Assembly (NCBI GenBank): GCA_023213395.1
Contig: CM041465.1
Coordinates: 123,077,741-123,141,740 of the forward strand
From: Cycas panzhihuaensis
Taxonomy: Eukaryota > Cycadophyta
Length of the DNA stretch: 64,000 bases
Direction: 5' to 3'
Part shown: positions 1-11,530 of the stretch, piece by piece
Numbering within the stretch: position 1 is the stretch's first letter
How the letters are laid out: the number at the start of each line of letters is the position of its first letter
Translations under genes and position numbers: made by a program
The notes under the pieces: model-generated
What the model was told of the DNA's origin: nothing
The model's database searches: none
Seen by the model: only the letters and a program-made list of their open reading frames with translations

Positions 1-534
1 TAGATTTGTAAACAACTTGCCACGATTTGTAGTTGTAAGAAAATTTGCTATGCTTATTTTTTTCTTACTAAGGTTGAATTTGATTTAATTGAATTAGATA
101 ATTATTTTTTATGTGTCTAATAGACCCCTAAATTTCAACCCATACTTATATGCATTATTTCATATGACCAAACCCCTTAGTGGTAGTGGCTAATTAATTT
201 TTTCCAACCCTAATTTACTAAAAATCAAACATGTTTGTATTCTTTTAACTGTATCTTCTTGCAAGGATCTCCATTTTCAATTTTGTTAATATTATTAGAA
301 TATTGGTTTAGACATTATTAAAATGAATGGTCATAAGGTATATTTCATTTTTTATTTAATAGTGAATAGAAGGTCAATTTTGCACTTTGCTAAAAATGGC
401 GCTTTTTACTCAATTTTGGCTTAATGCTCAAGTCATTAGAATTTGCTCATTGATATTCAATTTCAAAAAATATTTTTTTGATTCCATATATATTTTTCCA
501 AGCTTTATATGTTTATGTAATTGGATTGTAAACT
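1..534. other. unassigned AT-rich DNA
   Basis: I see no coding frame, LTR end, primer-binding site or clear repeat here. The sequence is AT-rich with stops in all frames, as expected for old intergenic plant DNA. Confidence 0.5.
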
Positions 535-957
535 ATATTATGGTCCCCACAACCTAGGGATCATATAACTTGTTATATGTTAAAATAATAGAGTCAGTAG
601 TGGTTAGTATTAGTGGCATCTCATAGGGTTTCACTATGTTTAACAGTTTACATGGGTTAATAAAGCATAGTAGCATCAAGGTTCATAATGATGTGATGGG
701 CAGTAGGTAGTATGAGGAATAAGAGTAATGATTTCATGAAGTGGCATGCATATTTTATCTATAAATGTACCACTTTATGAGCACTAACTACTAGTTACCA
801 CATCACTACTAATCCTCATGATAATATACTTTATTAATCTATATGTACTCTTAAACATAGTATGATCTCATGAGATGCTATTAACACTAACCACCACTAA
901 CTCTATTATCTTAACCTATACTAAGCTATACCATCCTTGGGTTATACTAGATATAAT
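535..957. repeat. large foldback (MITE-like) inverted repeat
   Basis: The left arm (about 535-750) and the reverse complement of the right arm (about 763-957) align along nearly their whole length, leaving a loop of roughly 12 nt near 751-762. Matching blocks include TAATAGAG, GGTTAGT, GCATCTCAT, ACTATGTTTAA, TTAATAAAG, TGATGTG and AAGTGG. The arms are imperfect, with mismatches and small bulges. A palindrome spanning the whole element is typical of foldback elements and of some MITEs. No transposase and no convincing target duplication is visible, so the family is unknown. The transcript would form a hairpin of about 200 bp. Confidence 0.75.
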
Positions 958-2390
958 AAATAGTTAAAATCACCTATGAATGAGTGCTCAACCCCAAGTA
1001 GAAACACACAACCAACAGAAACACAACCTAATAAAGTGAAATATTAATAACCAACACTTAAATGGTGTACATGTAGTAAGAAAAACTAGAAACCCATAAT
1101 AATAAAAGCTTCAATTAAAGTATCAATCCATTAAGAGAGGGTTTGATAACCATGAATATGCCATGGGGCCAAAATAGAACAAGACAAAGTTGAAATTAAG
1201 GCTTTGAGAAGCCAAAATCTCATAGCAAGCTACTTAAAGTGCCTAACACCAAAAAACAAGCAAGACCTCCTAAAACATGCTACTATACTGAGATAACTAA
1301 AGGTACCCCTTAAATGAGTGAGAAACGAATACAAAATAACTATTAAATAGGACCCAAATGAGCTTAACTTAATTAAACTAGCTTGCAACTATTGACATTA
1401 ATTAAAGGTAACATATAAATAAAAATTAAATAGTCATAAAACTAGTATGAAATAAGCTTAAATAATAACTTAACTAAAGGTACCTTATAAACAATACTAA
1501 ACAAGCATAGAATGAGCTTGGAAAGGACATAAAGATGGCTTAAAATCTTTTAGTAACTAATACCATGTTAGAAAATAGGCTTTAAATTTATTGTAAGCAA
1601 ACCACCTATGCACCAAATAAAAACACCCTAAAACTAGAGGAATGATATCTAATATGCATTAACTAGGTATTACATACTAATTGAATACAGGATACTATGT
1701 TTCTCAAGGTCTTCATTTTGACAACAAATCCCATAAGATCATGGGACACTTGTAACTGCCTTTAGAATCGACTAAATCTTTATAGACCTATGAACTAACA
1801 AAAACCACTTAGTATGGGTTAAACAAGGACATATAAGCTTGCTAATAAGACACCTTTTCAAAATATTATCACTCTAAAGTGATCAAGCTTATAATTATGA
1901 GTATCTTCCTTATAATAATAATTGTTGACCTTTTTAAAATTATGGACAAATAATCAAACCTACATGTTCATGAAATAAAAGCTCCACATGCATTAAAACA
2001 TCCATAGTAAAAGAACAACCTCATCACCAAATTGATATCTTGTATATAGCTTTGTAACCTATTAACTTGCCTTAAATAACTAAATCACTCAATTGTAATT
2101 AAAGCTTGTTGAATGAAAACTAAGAGAGATATACTAAATAAGGAATTGTATCATCCTAAGAGAAAGAGAGGACATAATATGAGGCTGTCTAAGGTGCTAA
2201 TATATCTTAATGAAGCTCTTGATATATTTGCAAACCATGCCATATGCAATAAGAGAGGAAAGCAAAATAAAAAATTGAACTAAATATTTTGAGGAAACCA
2301 AACCTTAGATCAAATTGAATACATGTTTGATTGAAGCTCTTCATATCTTATCAACCTACTTTGGTATAACTTATTAACTAAATAACTATG
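958..2390. other. unassigned AT-rich DNA, possible decayed retroelement interior
   Basis: No domain could be read in any frame. A motif resembling AACTAAAGGTACC recurs loosely near 1295, 1399 and 1471. The string TTAGAAAATAGG occurs at about 1567 and again at about 2405. If the LTR at 2403-2956 is real, this stretch would be the start of the interior of a minus-strand element, but no gag is recognisable. Confidence 0.35.
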
Positions 2391-2402
2391 GCTTTGATAC
2401 CA
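2391..2402 (-). promoter_or_regulatory. probable primer-binding site (initiator Met-tRNA)
   Basis: On the minus strand this reads TGGTATCAAAGC, one mismatch from the standard plant retrotransposon PBS TGGTATCAGAGC. It lies directly beside the inner edge of the candidate LTR at 2403-2956. Confidence 0.5.
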
Positions 2403-2956
2403 TATTAGAAAATAGGTGGTGATACCATGATAGAATATCAAATATAAGATAGGATCATAAAATAACATAAGATCATTAATAAATAGATCAAGAGATAAAT
2501 GAATAAATGAGTGAAATCATGAGACATGGATTTATATTGGAAAACACAAGAAGGGGGAAAGCACTCTTTAAATAACTTAGTTCCTTTTATTAATGAACTT
2601 GAATACACTTTTCTTGATATATCATAAGTGCTTACTTATCCTCAATCCTTTTAGATCTTAGGTGCTCAACTCTGTATTTAACATAAAGTGCATGATATCC
2701 TTTTATAGACTTTAATCATATAATTGGCTAATAGGATATGAGCTCTTAATTAACCAATCATATAAGACAATATTAAATTAACACTTAAACATCTTCCAAT
2801 AGATTCAATAGAAGTAAGAATAACAAATGAGAGGACTTTAGCCATCCACTCCTTCTTAAGGCATAAGGGATATGCATTAGTTCCAAAGGGTATAAAGATC
2901 TAGTCAAACCTATAGTAAGTATTTAGAAATACCCTTTAGGGTACTTTTTTCTAATT
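2403..2956 (-). mobile_element. probable copia-type LTR
   Basis: The segment begins TATTAGAAAATAGG and ends near TTTTTTCTAATT, giving the short inverted ends expected of an LTR whose TG and CA termini have mutated. A PBS abuts its left edge, so the interior would lie to the left on the minus strand. The opposite LTR was not found, so this could be a broken element. The boundaries are estimated by eye. Confidence 0.4.
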
Positions 2957-3289
2957 GAGTGATGGGGGACATTATACCTAAGAGTTTAAAATGAGAGAAA
3001 ATATATGAGGGAGGTCCTACAACATGGAGATATAGTTAGTTATCATTGACACAAGTAAGAGAAATGGATATATGCAAGTATATATAATAGTGAATGGTCG
3101 ATAAATATATCATCAATATACCATGGTGCAGATATAAGATAAAATCTTTAATCAAGTTATTTCCATACTATTTAATTCTAATAGCTATTATAATTTTATA
3201 TCACTTAGGATTATAGAAAGTTATAAGTTCAATGCTAGTAAATATTATGATATTTAGGATATACTTATGGTAAATATATATAAGAAAAT

Positions 3290-5710
3290 AATGACTAAAT
3301 TCTTGTTAGACTCTAAATTAGAATTGAAAGGATGGACTAATAGCCTAACATTTCAAGTGTTATTACTTGGGAATTATAATGGCATAATTAGTATCGAATG
3401 ATAAATAAAATATCAAGTTAAAATTGATTATTATAATAAAGTCATATGGTCTCTTAATAATACAAGATATCTTGGACTCATTTAAGAGAAGGCATCTATA
3501 TTTATCAAATAAAATTTAACCATACATGTTAAAAGGAGTTTACAAAAAGGTGCCAAGTTTACATATCCTTTCTTAGTGATGAATATGGTAAGAAAAGGCC
3601 CAAGTTTAAAGACTACCCATTATTGTAAGAAATTTTCGATATATTTTCAAAAGAATATCTAGGTTTACCACCTAAAAGGTAATAAACTATGTTATTTAAT
3701 TGGTTCTAAAAGTGAAATGTATTTCTAAAGCAACATACACACACACACACACACATTAGAACTTTGATAACTAAGAATATAGTAGCAAAAATGATTAAAT
3801 AAAGGCTTCATTCAATCAAGTGTATTACGATAATGAATACCTATTTTGTTTGTGGCAAAGAATGATGGAACCATTTGGTTGTATATTAGTTACAAGTAAT
3901 TAAATAAGGTGATAATAAATAATATGTATTTTCTTCAAAGGATTGATGATACATTTAATCAAGTTAAATGAGTTAGGGTATTCTCAAAAATCAACTTGAG
4001 GTTAGGTTGCCATCATATATAAATCAAGGATGAATATGTGTATAAGATAGTATTTTGTACTAGGTATGAGCATTATGAATTCATGCCATTAATATTTAGT
4101 TTGATGAATGCTCTAGCTACATTTATATATTTGATGGAAAGTATATTTTGATAATACTTAGGCAAGTTTGTCATAGTCTTTCTTGTTGCTATTCTAATTT
4201 GTTCCAAGTTGAAGGAAGAATATAAAGAACACTTGATAATTGTACTATGATTTTTAAGAAGATAAACTTTATGTGAAGTTATTAAGTAAACATGAATTTT
4301 ATCAAGAACATGTATACTATTTGGATCACATTATATTAGAAGGAATCTCTACCAATCCATAAAAGATCAAACCTATCATGGAGTGGCCTATAATAAGTAA
4401 AGTATGTAAGGTGGAAAGCTTTATGGGGCTTGTAGATTATTATTGATAATAGATCAAAGAGTCAATTAGAATTCATGCCTAATTACTTCGTTACAAACGA
4501 AATGAGCAAAGATTAAGTGGACAAATAAAGATGAGAAGAGGTTCTATTAGCTCAAGGGGTTATTCACATTTACCCCTATTGTTATATTACTAGATCCTCA
4601 TGTAAACCATGCTGTGTTCACCAATGCTTATACATAAGGCATTAGCTTAGTTTTCATACATAACGATAAGGTGATTTCCTACAAGTCATGAAAGTTAAAG
4701 GATTACAAAGTGAATTATATGTTGTACGATTTAAAGCTAACCATAGTGGTGCATGTATTAAAAATGAGGAGATATTACTTTTTAGATAAGAAGTTTGAGT
4801 TAAAAAGTACCCTTGACAAGTTGAAGTATTTCTTACCCAACCATAGTGGAATGTAAGTCAAAGAATATGTATAAAATTCCTATATAAATATGACTTCAAT
4901 ATAAAAATATAAAGGGGAAAGAAAATAATATCATGGGTGCAATTATTTATGGAAGACATGCTACTTCTACTAGTTTTACTCAACTAGACTTAAGATTGAT
5001 TTATGTCATTACCATCAATGTTAATCAAATTTGAAACTAACCATAAAATATAGATTGCTTGATAAAGATTAGTATAAACCTGGGAAGGATTTCTTAGATA
5101 GTTGACAATAAAATTAATAAGTAAATACAAGGCTGATGCATAAGTATATTGACTATTACATATCAAACAATGGATTTATCATGTTTCAACTTCAAATTTA
5201 CATTCTAAGTGATGTTTTGATGTGAATATTAATCATGGAAGAAGATCATATTATCCTTTATATAGGTGGTTTAAGTTATCAAAAGACTCTTACAACTATA
5301 AAAAGAAAATTATTTTGGCTAGATATGAAGTAGATATAATAGGTTATGTTGTTAATTGTTTACAATGTTTAAAAGTTAAGATGGAGCATTAATACCCTAT
5401 AAAATTACTACAATATTTAAAAATTCCAAAATAGAAAGAGTTAATTTTCATAGATTTTATTATAGGTTTGTTAAAAAAATATAAAAAAGAATGACTTCAT
5501 TATAGTGGTAGTAAATTAGTTGAAAAAATCAATGTACTTTATTTTGATGTAGTCGACATATAAAGTGACTAAGATAATAAGTATTTTCATGAAGGATATA
5601 GTGTGATAACATAAAGTATTAAAAGTAAGCACTTTGGATATAAACACAAAATTTACCTCCAAGTTTTGGTAGGTATTATGCAAGTTATTGGGAACCAAAT
5701 TGACATTTGT
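3290..5710 (+). pseudogene. Gypsy-A pol remnant (protease end, RT, RNase H, integrase)
   Basis: Broken plus-strand Ty3/gypsy polyprotein. In order, I can read the end of the protease region (LLLGNYNGIIS at about 3370), the linker just upstream of RT (FDIFSKEYLGLPPKR at about 3635), the RT core (PSYINQG, then HYEFMPL near 4070), RNase H (to about 4870), the zinc-binding N-terminus of integrase (CLQCLKVK near 5370) and its core (FIDFIIGL near 5450, FTSKFW near 5655). Stops and frame changes occur every few dozen codons. Gag is absent, and the frame leaves the integrase around 5710 at the junction with the LINE. The spacing and motifs resemble Tekay/Del-type chromoviruses, but the clade is an inference. 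Confidence 0.8.
3737..3755. repeat. (AC)n microsatellite inside Gypsy-A RT
   Basis: This is a run of about nine AC units lying between the pre-RT linker and the RT core of Gypsy-A. It probably grew after the element died. Confidence 0.9.
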
Positions 5711-5768
5711 AACTTCTCTCATTGTCTCTTTAAATGACATTTGTAACTTCTCTCGTTGTCTCTTTTAT
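5701..5768. repeat. 34-bp tandem duplication at the Gypsy-A/LINE junction
   Basis: The unit beginning TGACATTTGTAACTTCTCTC occurs twice head to tail (from about 5701 and about 5735), differing at an A/G in ATTGTC versus GTTGTC and at the last base. It sits where the gypsy integrase frame and the LINE RNase H frame meet. Confidence 0.85.
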
Positions 5769-6062
5769 ATCCATGATCATAGCCTGAGTTCTCCACTTTG
5801 GTTCATATAAGCCTTTAAGAAGATTTATCATATTTAATGAGTCCCCTTTTAGGATCACCTTATTGTAACCCTCCTCTATGACCATATCCATTGCTCTCTA
5901 CATGGCTGCCATTTTAGCCCTATGATTTGTCTACTGCCCAAGGTATTCTATAAAAGCCCACTTGGCCTTCCCTCTGGAGTCTCTACAAATACCCCCTCCC
6001 CTAACTTCCCCTAGGTTACCTTTTGAAGCCCGATCAAAGTTTATTTTGACCCAAGGGTCCTC
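5765..6062 (-). pseudogene. LINE ORF2, RNase H-like domain
   Basis: The minus strand reads DPWVKINFDRASKGN, then GGGICRDSRG, then LKGDSLNMINLLKG. This matches the N-terminal strand and central helix of the RNase H domain that ends ORF2 in many plant L1-type LINEs. The first catalytic Asp (NFD) and the Asp of GDS are present. The usual Glu position appears to be a stop (AAM followed by TAG). The C-terminal part (the usual REAN..AD segment) is lost at the junction. Confidence 0.75.
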
Positions 6063-6149
6063 TGTGAGGATCCAAGAATAGGCTTTCTTTCCTCCCTTTG
6101 CACTTTAGGAGTAAACCCTCATTTTTGCAATATAGCTCCCTCTAGTGTT

Positions 6150-7144
6150 ATGATCTATTTTTCAACTTTGGGTTTTACAATCTCCCCCAGTTCTAAAAAA
6201 ATGATGTTGAATATTTTATATTCCTCCATTTGTCTATCTTGGAAGACCCTTTTGTTCCTCTCCTTCCACAGGTTCCACATCACCACTAATGAGGAGAGAC
6301 ACCAAATATTGGACATAGTTTTAGACCTAAAGGGGCTATGCTAGGAGATCCATTGATCCATCAGGTTCCTAGGAAACACCTAGTGAACCTCAAAAAGGTC
6401 CATCACTAGGCTCCACACTTTCCTCGAGAAAGTGTAATGAAGGAAGATATGATCCACAAATTCCTCCTCTACTTGGTAAAGGATACACCTGTTTGGCATC
6501 ACAAACCCTCTCTTCCTGAGGTTATCCACCATGAGAATTTTGTTTTTCACGCACATCTACCAAGAAATTGTAATCTTTGGGGTCAACCCAAGCTTCGACA
6601 CCCCATCTAGAATGGGGTTCCTTTGATATCCCTTTTCAAGGCAAAGGAAATAATAACCCAGTTTTACTGAGTAGTCTTCAGAGGCAGATATGGGCCACAC
6701 CATAGTATCCACTTCCATCCTCTTAGGTATATAACATTAGTCGATCTTTCTCTTCAGAGCTTCCAAACTATCCTAAAGGGCTACCTCCCCATGTAGTTCC
6801 TCAAAACTCCTCCATCTTTTAGTCCTACCACTCTCTTCCTAATAATCTTTCACTTTTTTCATAAATTTAATCTCACATAGGGGTTGAACTAAAGCTAAGT
6901 CAGGACTACTTTTTAGTTGTATGTTTCCACACCACACATCCTCCCAAAATTTGATGGTGTTTCCATCTCCCAATCTCCATTGCACCCCTACCTTTAACAT
7001 GCCCTTGGATTTCAGAATGCTCCTCCATAATGGGGATCCCAAAGTGGAGGTCATACACTTAAGAAATTGACCCCCCTGTAGGTACTTTCGAGACAGAATT
7101 CTATTCCATAAACTACCTTCTCTTTTAGCTAGATGCCAACCCAT
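6150..7144 (-). pseudogene. LINE ORF2, C-terminal linker and zf-RVT region
   Basis: The upstream part (7144 to about 6840) reads WRLGDGNTIKFWEDVW, the usual segment after the RT of plant LINEs. The downstream part reads MPNRCILYQVEEEFVDHIF, then HYTFSRKVW and RNKRVFQ, matching the zinc-binding zf-RVT region (consensus LPxRCxxC...HxxxxC...W). The second Cys of the RCxxC pair is Tyr, and the Cys after HIFLH is also Tyr, so metal binding is probably lost. Confidence 0.75.
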
Positions 7145-7239
7145 TCGCTACCAGAGCCTTATTGAAAAGTGACAAACTCAAAAGATTTAGGCCTCTAGCC
7201 CATTTTGGGAGGCAGAATTTATCCTAACCCACTAGGTGA

Positions 7240-8270
7240 ATTCTATCATTTTCCTCTATCCCAAACTAGAGAAACCTCTTATGGATAGATTCCAGAATCA
7301 ATGTAAATTGTCTAGGCATTCTAAAAATGGACATCAAATAAACTGGGATGCTCCGAAGATAGGTAGCAACCAGAAGGGCCTTTTTAGCTTGACTTAGAAG
7401 GGCACCTTTCTAGCTTACTAGCTTTCTCTGAATTCTATCAATGATAGGGTTCCACAATTCATTAGTCATTTTGCCCATGAATAGGGACACACCCAAGTAC
7501 ATAGTAGGAAGCTTGTAGACAGACATATCAAGGATTCTACCGATCCTCCTCTAAGTATGCTCTAATGTATTTATAAAGAATATGATGCTTTTGTTAAGAT
7601 TTATCTTTTAGTTTGTTGCCTGCTCAAACTTCTCTAGCCCTTCTTTGAGCCTATGGGTTTCTCCTACGATTGCCTTACCTAAGAACATGTTATCATCGAT
7701 AAGTTGATGATGCACCACATTATCAATACCAGAAGTGGGATTTAACACTTTTATTATCCCCAACCTTCTTACCTCCTTTGTATCCCTTCTTAGGAGCTTA
7801 GCCAAAATTATAAATAGGTAAGGAGATAAAGGGTCTCCCTGTCTTAAACCTCTGAATCCTAGGAAAAACCTTGTTGAAATTCCATTAATGATCATATAAT
7901 ACTGGATCTTGGAGATACAAAGTTTCATCCGCCCCCTCCATATTTCCCCAAAGCCAAAAGCTCCTAGGCAATCCATTAGGCAATCCCATGAAACTTTATC
8001 ATAAGCTTTCGAGAGATCAATTTTAATTATCATGCTGGGCTCCTTCCTATGGTAAGCCAAATGTAGGGTTTCATAAAACCATCCTGGTTCATGTATATGA
8101 TCCCAGGGAGAATCTTCTTAAGCTTATTCACTAAAATCTTAGCTAAGTTCTTATATTTTATATTATAAAGGTTGATATGATAGAATTCCTCCATCCTTTT
8201 TGCCCCCTCCTTTTTTGGGATTAATACAATAAATGTAGCTTACCATTCACCCAAAATCTTATGGTTCTTA
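7240..8270 (-). pseudogene. LINE ORF2, reverse transcriptase domain
   Basis: The RT blocks are clear on the minus strand: FIVLIPKKEGA, then KILVNKLKKILPGII, then IIKIDLSKAYDKVSWDCL (catalytic Asp of block A present), then GLRQGDPLSPYLF (block B). The catalytic FADD box is altered to LIDD at 7692-7703, keeping both aspartates. One open stretch of 150 codons remains at 7608-8060, but stops and frameshifts flank it. This domain would copy LINE RNA at a nicked target site. Confidence 0.88.
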
Positions 8271-8859
8271 TAAAACTCATTCATAGCCTCCATCAAGTCC
8301 CCTGTAATTATGTCCCAAAAATCCTAGAAAAAACTAGGAGGGAAGCTATCTGGGCCAGATGCTTTCTCCCTCTTCATCCCAAAAACAACCTTCCTAACTT
8401 CATCCTGGGTGAAAGGAGTTTCAAGCAGGGCATTATGACCTTCATTAACCAATTTGGGAATAGTCTTAACAAAATCCTTCCTGATATCCTCGTCTTCACA
8501 CCCCAGCTCCTAAAACAACTCCTTGAAGTAATCCATAGCGGTGTCCATCTCTTTATATCCCTTAACTTCCTATCCAACTTTGTTTAGTAGGCTATTGATT
8601 CTGTTGTTAGTTCTATGTTTCACCACTATCATATGGAGAAATTTAATGTTTCTATCCCCTTTGGCCAACCATTGTGCCCTAGATTTTTACCTCTAGAGAA
8701 TCTCCTCCTTACTTAGAGTCTCTTCTAAGTTCTTAACCAAGTCTCTTTCCACTTTATCTAATTCCTAGGATCTTCCCTCCTCCTGAATTCTCCTATCATT
8801 GGCCTCTAAGTCCCTATTGATCTAATCCTTAATGATAAAGATGTTTCCATGAACCTCTT

Positions 8860-9735
8860 TATTCCACATTTTCACCTATCTCTTGACCCAATCCAACTTC
8901 TTAGAAAACTTATACATTGCACATCCCTATATAGGTATCTTCCACCATTCCTCCACCAATTCCCTAAAGTTTGGATGTTTAACCCAAAACATTTCAAATC
9001 TAAATGGAGAGCTTAGGTGCTTCTATGAACTAGAAAATTCCAATGCTAGTGGTGAGTGATCTGACATGGTCCTCTAGAGTGCCTCCAATCTGATGTCATT
9101 ATAGCTCCTAGCCCAGTCGTAATTAACCAATACTCTATCTAGTCTCACAAGCATGTGTTATTTTCCAATTCTTCTATTTGACCAGGTAAACTTTGTGCCA
9201 ACTAAAGGGGCATCCATCAACCTCCCTCTCTACATAAAAGAGCCCAGATCATGCATACTGCTTGTCTATCCCTCCTCACCCCCTCTTTTCTCACTTGGGG
9301 AGAGGGCCGTGTTAAAATCTCTGGCCACCATCCAGGGAGCTAGGCATTCTTTTTGTTCCTCCAAGATCCTATCCCATAGTATCCTCCTCCCTTCTGACTG
9401 ATTTGGTGCATATAAATTAGTGGCTAGCCATTTAAAATTGGTTTTTCTGCTTGTGAACCACACATAAATAAAATGAGCCCCCATATTATAATCCTTCCTA
9501 AGCTATTCTTTTGAAGTCCACAACACTAACAATCCCCAACTCCTTGATTACAGTCCATTACCAACATCACAGCTTTCCTCCAGATTTTATCCTTAACCTG
9601 CATGTTGTTCTCCCTGTTTAACTTTGTTTCTTGTAAGAATAATATATCTGGTTATACTCTCAGCCTTAGATCTTTTAACACCCTCTATTTTGAAGGAGCA
9701 TTCATCACCCTAATATTCCATGAAACAAGCTTTAT
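8860..9735 (-). pseudogene. LINE ORF2, AP-like endonuclease domain
   Basis: The domain begins KLVSWNIR near 9730. It continues with LFLQETKL (catalytic Glu retained), WLATNLYAPNQ and ARDFNTALSPSEKRGG, the equivalent of the GDFN box, with Gly changed to Arg but Asp and Asn kept. The C-terminal half degrades into stops. It would nick target DNA to prime reverse transcription. A linker of about 280 codons leads into the RT domain. Confidence 0.8.
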
Positions 9736-9759
9736 CTTCTTCTCCTAGGTTTCTAATAC

Positions 9760-11015
9760 TCTCCTCCCTCCTCCCTTTGTTCTTCTCAAGCTTCCTCTCT
9801 AGGTCTCAGTCATGGTCTTCCTAAGAAGCCCTCTTTTAATGTTTTCTAGTTACCTTGATCATTTTGGGAGGTTGCTTCCCTCTCTGTTAGTATCATGAGC
9901 ATAGGCCTACTTACTCTTCTATCTAATGTAACATCTCAACCTTGTCACTGTCCATGATCTCTTTGCTCCTCCTAGGGTGATTTTCCTTTGATTATCCACT
10001 CCCTATCCAGACCTCCTCTAGCCTCCTAACTCCCTAAGCTCTCAAGTTCCTCCTCTTGTCTTTCATGCCCCTTTTGAGGGGAGACACCCCTCTCTTCCAT
10101 CTTCCTACTCTCTTGGGACTGCTCCCTTACCTCATCAAGTGTGTCCTCCACCTCAAGTTTGAAGCTAGTCACCTCTGTGGGGTCCGTATAAGGGACTTTT
10201 GGGCTCCTCGACTCTTGGATATCCTCTTTCTTTGATAACTTGTCTTCTAGAGTATCTTTTACCTCATGTCCCTCCTCCTCCTCTTTCCTTTAACTAGGGC
10301 ATTTCTGCACCCAATGACCCATCCTTCTATATGCTGAATATCTAAAGTTTTCTATTTCATAGGTCATAGGCTACTCCTTGCTACAGTCCTCCATGTCAAT
10401 CCATACCTTATTAGGGAGATCCTTGTCTATCCTAACTAGGACATAAAACTTTGCATTAATCAATCTAGTCCTATTGCTAGTGGTAGAGTCCATTGCCAAG
10501 AGAGGGCTAATAACTTTCACTACACCCTTTATAATTTCCATGCTCTAAAATTAAAGGGGCAAGCCAGGCATTTGAACCCAAACTGGAACTTGCTTAATCG
10601 ATGGCACTGAGGGATCAAAATTAGGATGCCATTTTTCTAAAAGTAAGGCCTTTCTTCCTAACATCCAGGGGGCTCTTAATATAATATTGGCCATATCCTC
10701 CTTTGATACGAACTTGAACAACACAGAGCCCCTCGGAAGAGCCATGATTTCAACCAGATTATTAGTCCTCCACCTGCTTCTGATCCAACTCCTTATCACA
10801 TCCAGCCCTGGCCTAAGGCCTGAGAATCTACCAACCAGGCAGTTCTCCCAATGCTTCTCTGTTCTTTCAACCAACTTTTTTAGTATTGGTATTCTGATAT
10901 TGTCATTCTCAATGATAGGTATTATATCAAAGTCGTCCCCCTCACTTGTTTTTAACACCTCCAAGTAGGATCTCCCCAGAGTCAAATTTAAGTTCTCGTT
11001 ATGAGTTTTCTCCAT
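9760..11015 (-). pseudogene. LINE ORF1 (DUF4283-like domain plus zinc knuckle)
   Basis: The ATG at 11015 opens 154 uninterrupted codons. LVGRFSGLRPGLDVIRSW, then GSVLFKFVSKEDMANIILRAPW, then WVQMPGLPL match the DUF4283-type nucleic-acid-binding domain of plant LINE ORF1 proteins. A retroviral-type zinc knuckle follows near 10318-10350, where GHWVQKC survives but the first two cysteines are replaced (Ser and Tyr). A charged tail follows. The stop after PGLPL breaks the protein. Confidence 0.8.
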
Positions 11016-11530
11016 CTCAATACACAGTTATTAAAATCACCACATGACTTATAGAAAATCATAAAGCATCGAATCTCAAAAAAAGACTCATCCATTAAAC
11101 TTTGGAGGATGTCTCTGACCTAGTACTGTGAACCTTCATATAGTAGGGCACCTCACCAAGTCCCAATGATTGTTCTCCTTCCATCACCCTCTAGCTTAGT
11201 CTTCAGGTCATTCTCCTCAAGAGATAGACTCCATCACTGATATGATCTTACCCTTAGCTCTGGGCTCCAACACTCGAGGTTCTTCTCTTTGCGTGATGCC
11301 TCTTTACACCATCTCCATTTGGGACCACCAATGTTACCACTGTTCACTTTGATTTTGTGCTCTTGCCATTGTTTCAAGGCTCAAGATTTGTCACCATGCT
11401 CGCCAACATTTCATATGGGAAGATCTAGTCCCTACCCCCACCTTCCTGGGGATCTCATGCCCCTTCATCCTCGATTTAGAACGTCCCACTGCCACCTCAC
11501 GTAAGAACCCTAGTTAGCAATCTCCTCCAT
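11016..11530 (-). other. probable LINE 5' UTR
   Basis: This C-rich stretch (plus strand) lies upstream of ORF1. Base composition like that of the LINE continues to about 11.52 kb and then falls back to AT-rich DNA. No coding match is seen. The exact 5' end is not defined because no target duplication was found. Confidence 0.45.

Larger units (their letters stand above)
5735..11530 (-). mobile_element. L1-type LINE (non-LTR retrotransposon), decayed
   Basis: The element runs on the minus strand with its 5' end near 11.5 kb. Domains in order are 5' UTR, ORF1 (DUF4283-like plus zinc knuckle), endonuclease, reverse transcriptase, zf-RVT and RNase H. The 3' end is missing: the RNase H domain runs into the Gypsy-A integrase with no 3' UTR or poly(A) tract, which would appear as poly(T) near 5.7 kb. 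All ORFs contain stops. The region is visibly richer in C on the plus strand than the AT-rich flanks. Confidence 0.85.

Noticed and set aside
3737-3755. AC run considered as the start of a satellite array
   Set aside because: Only about nine units and isolated; an ordinary microsatellite.
8261-8587. 108-codon plus-strand frame
   Set aside because: It is the antisense shadow of the LINE ORF2 linker and RT on the minus strand.
10687-10968. 93-codon plus-strand frame
   Set aside because: Antisense shadow of LINE ORF1, whose DUF4283-like match is on the minus strand.
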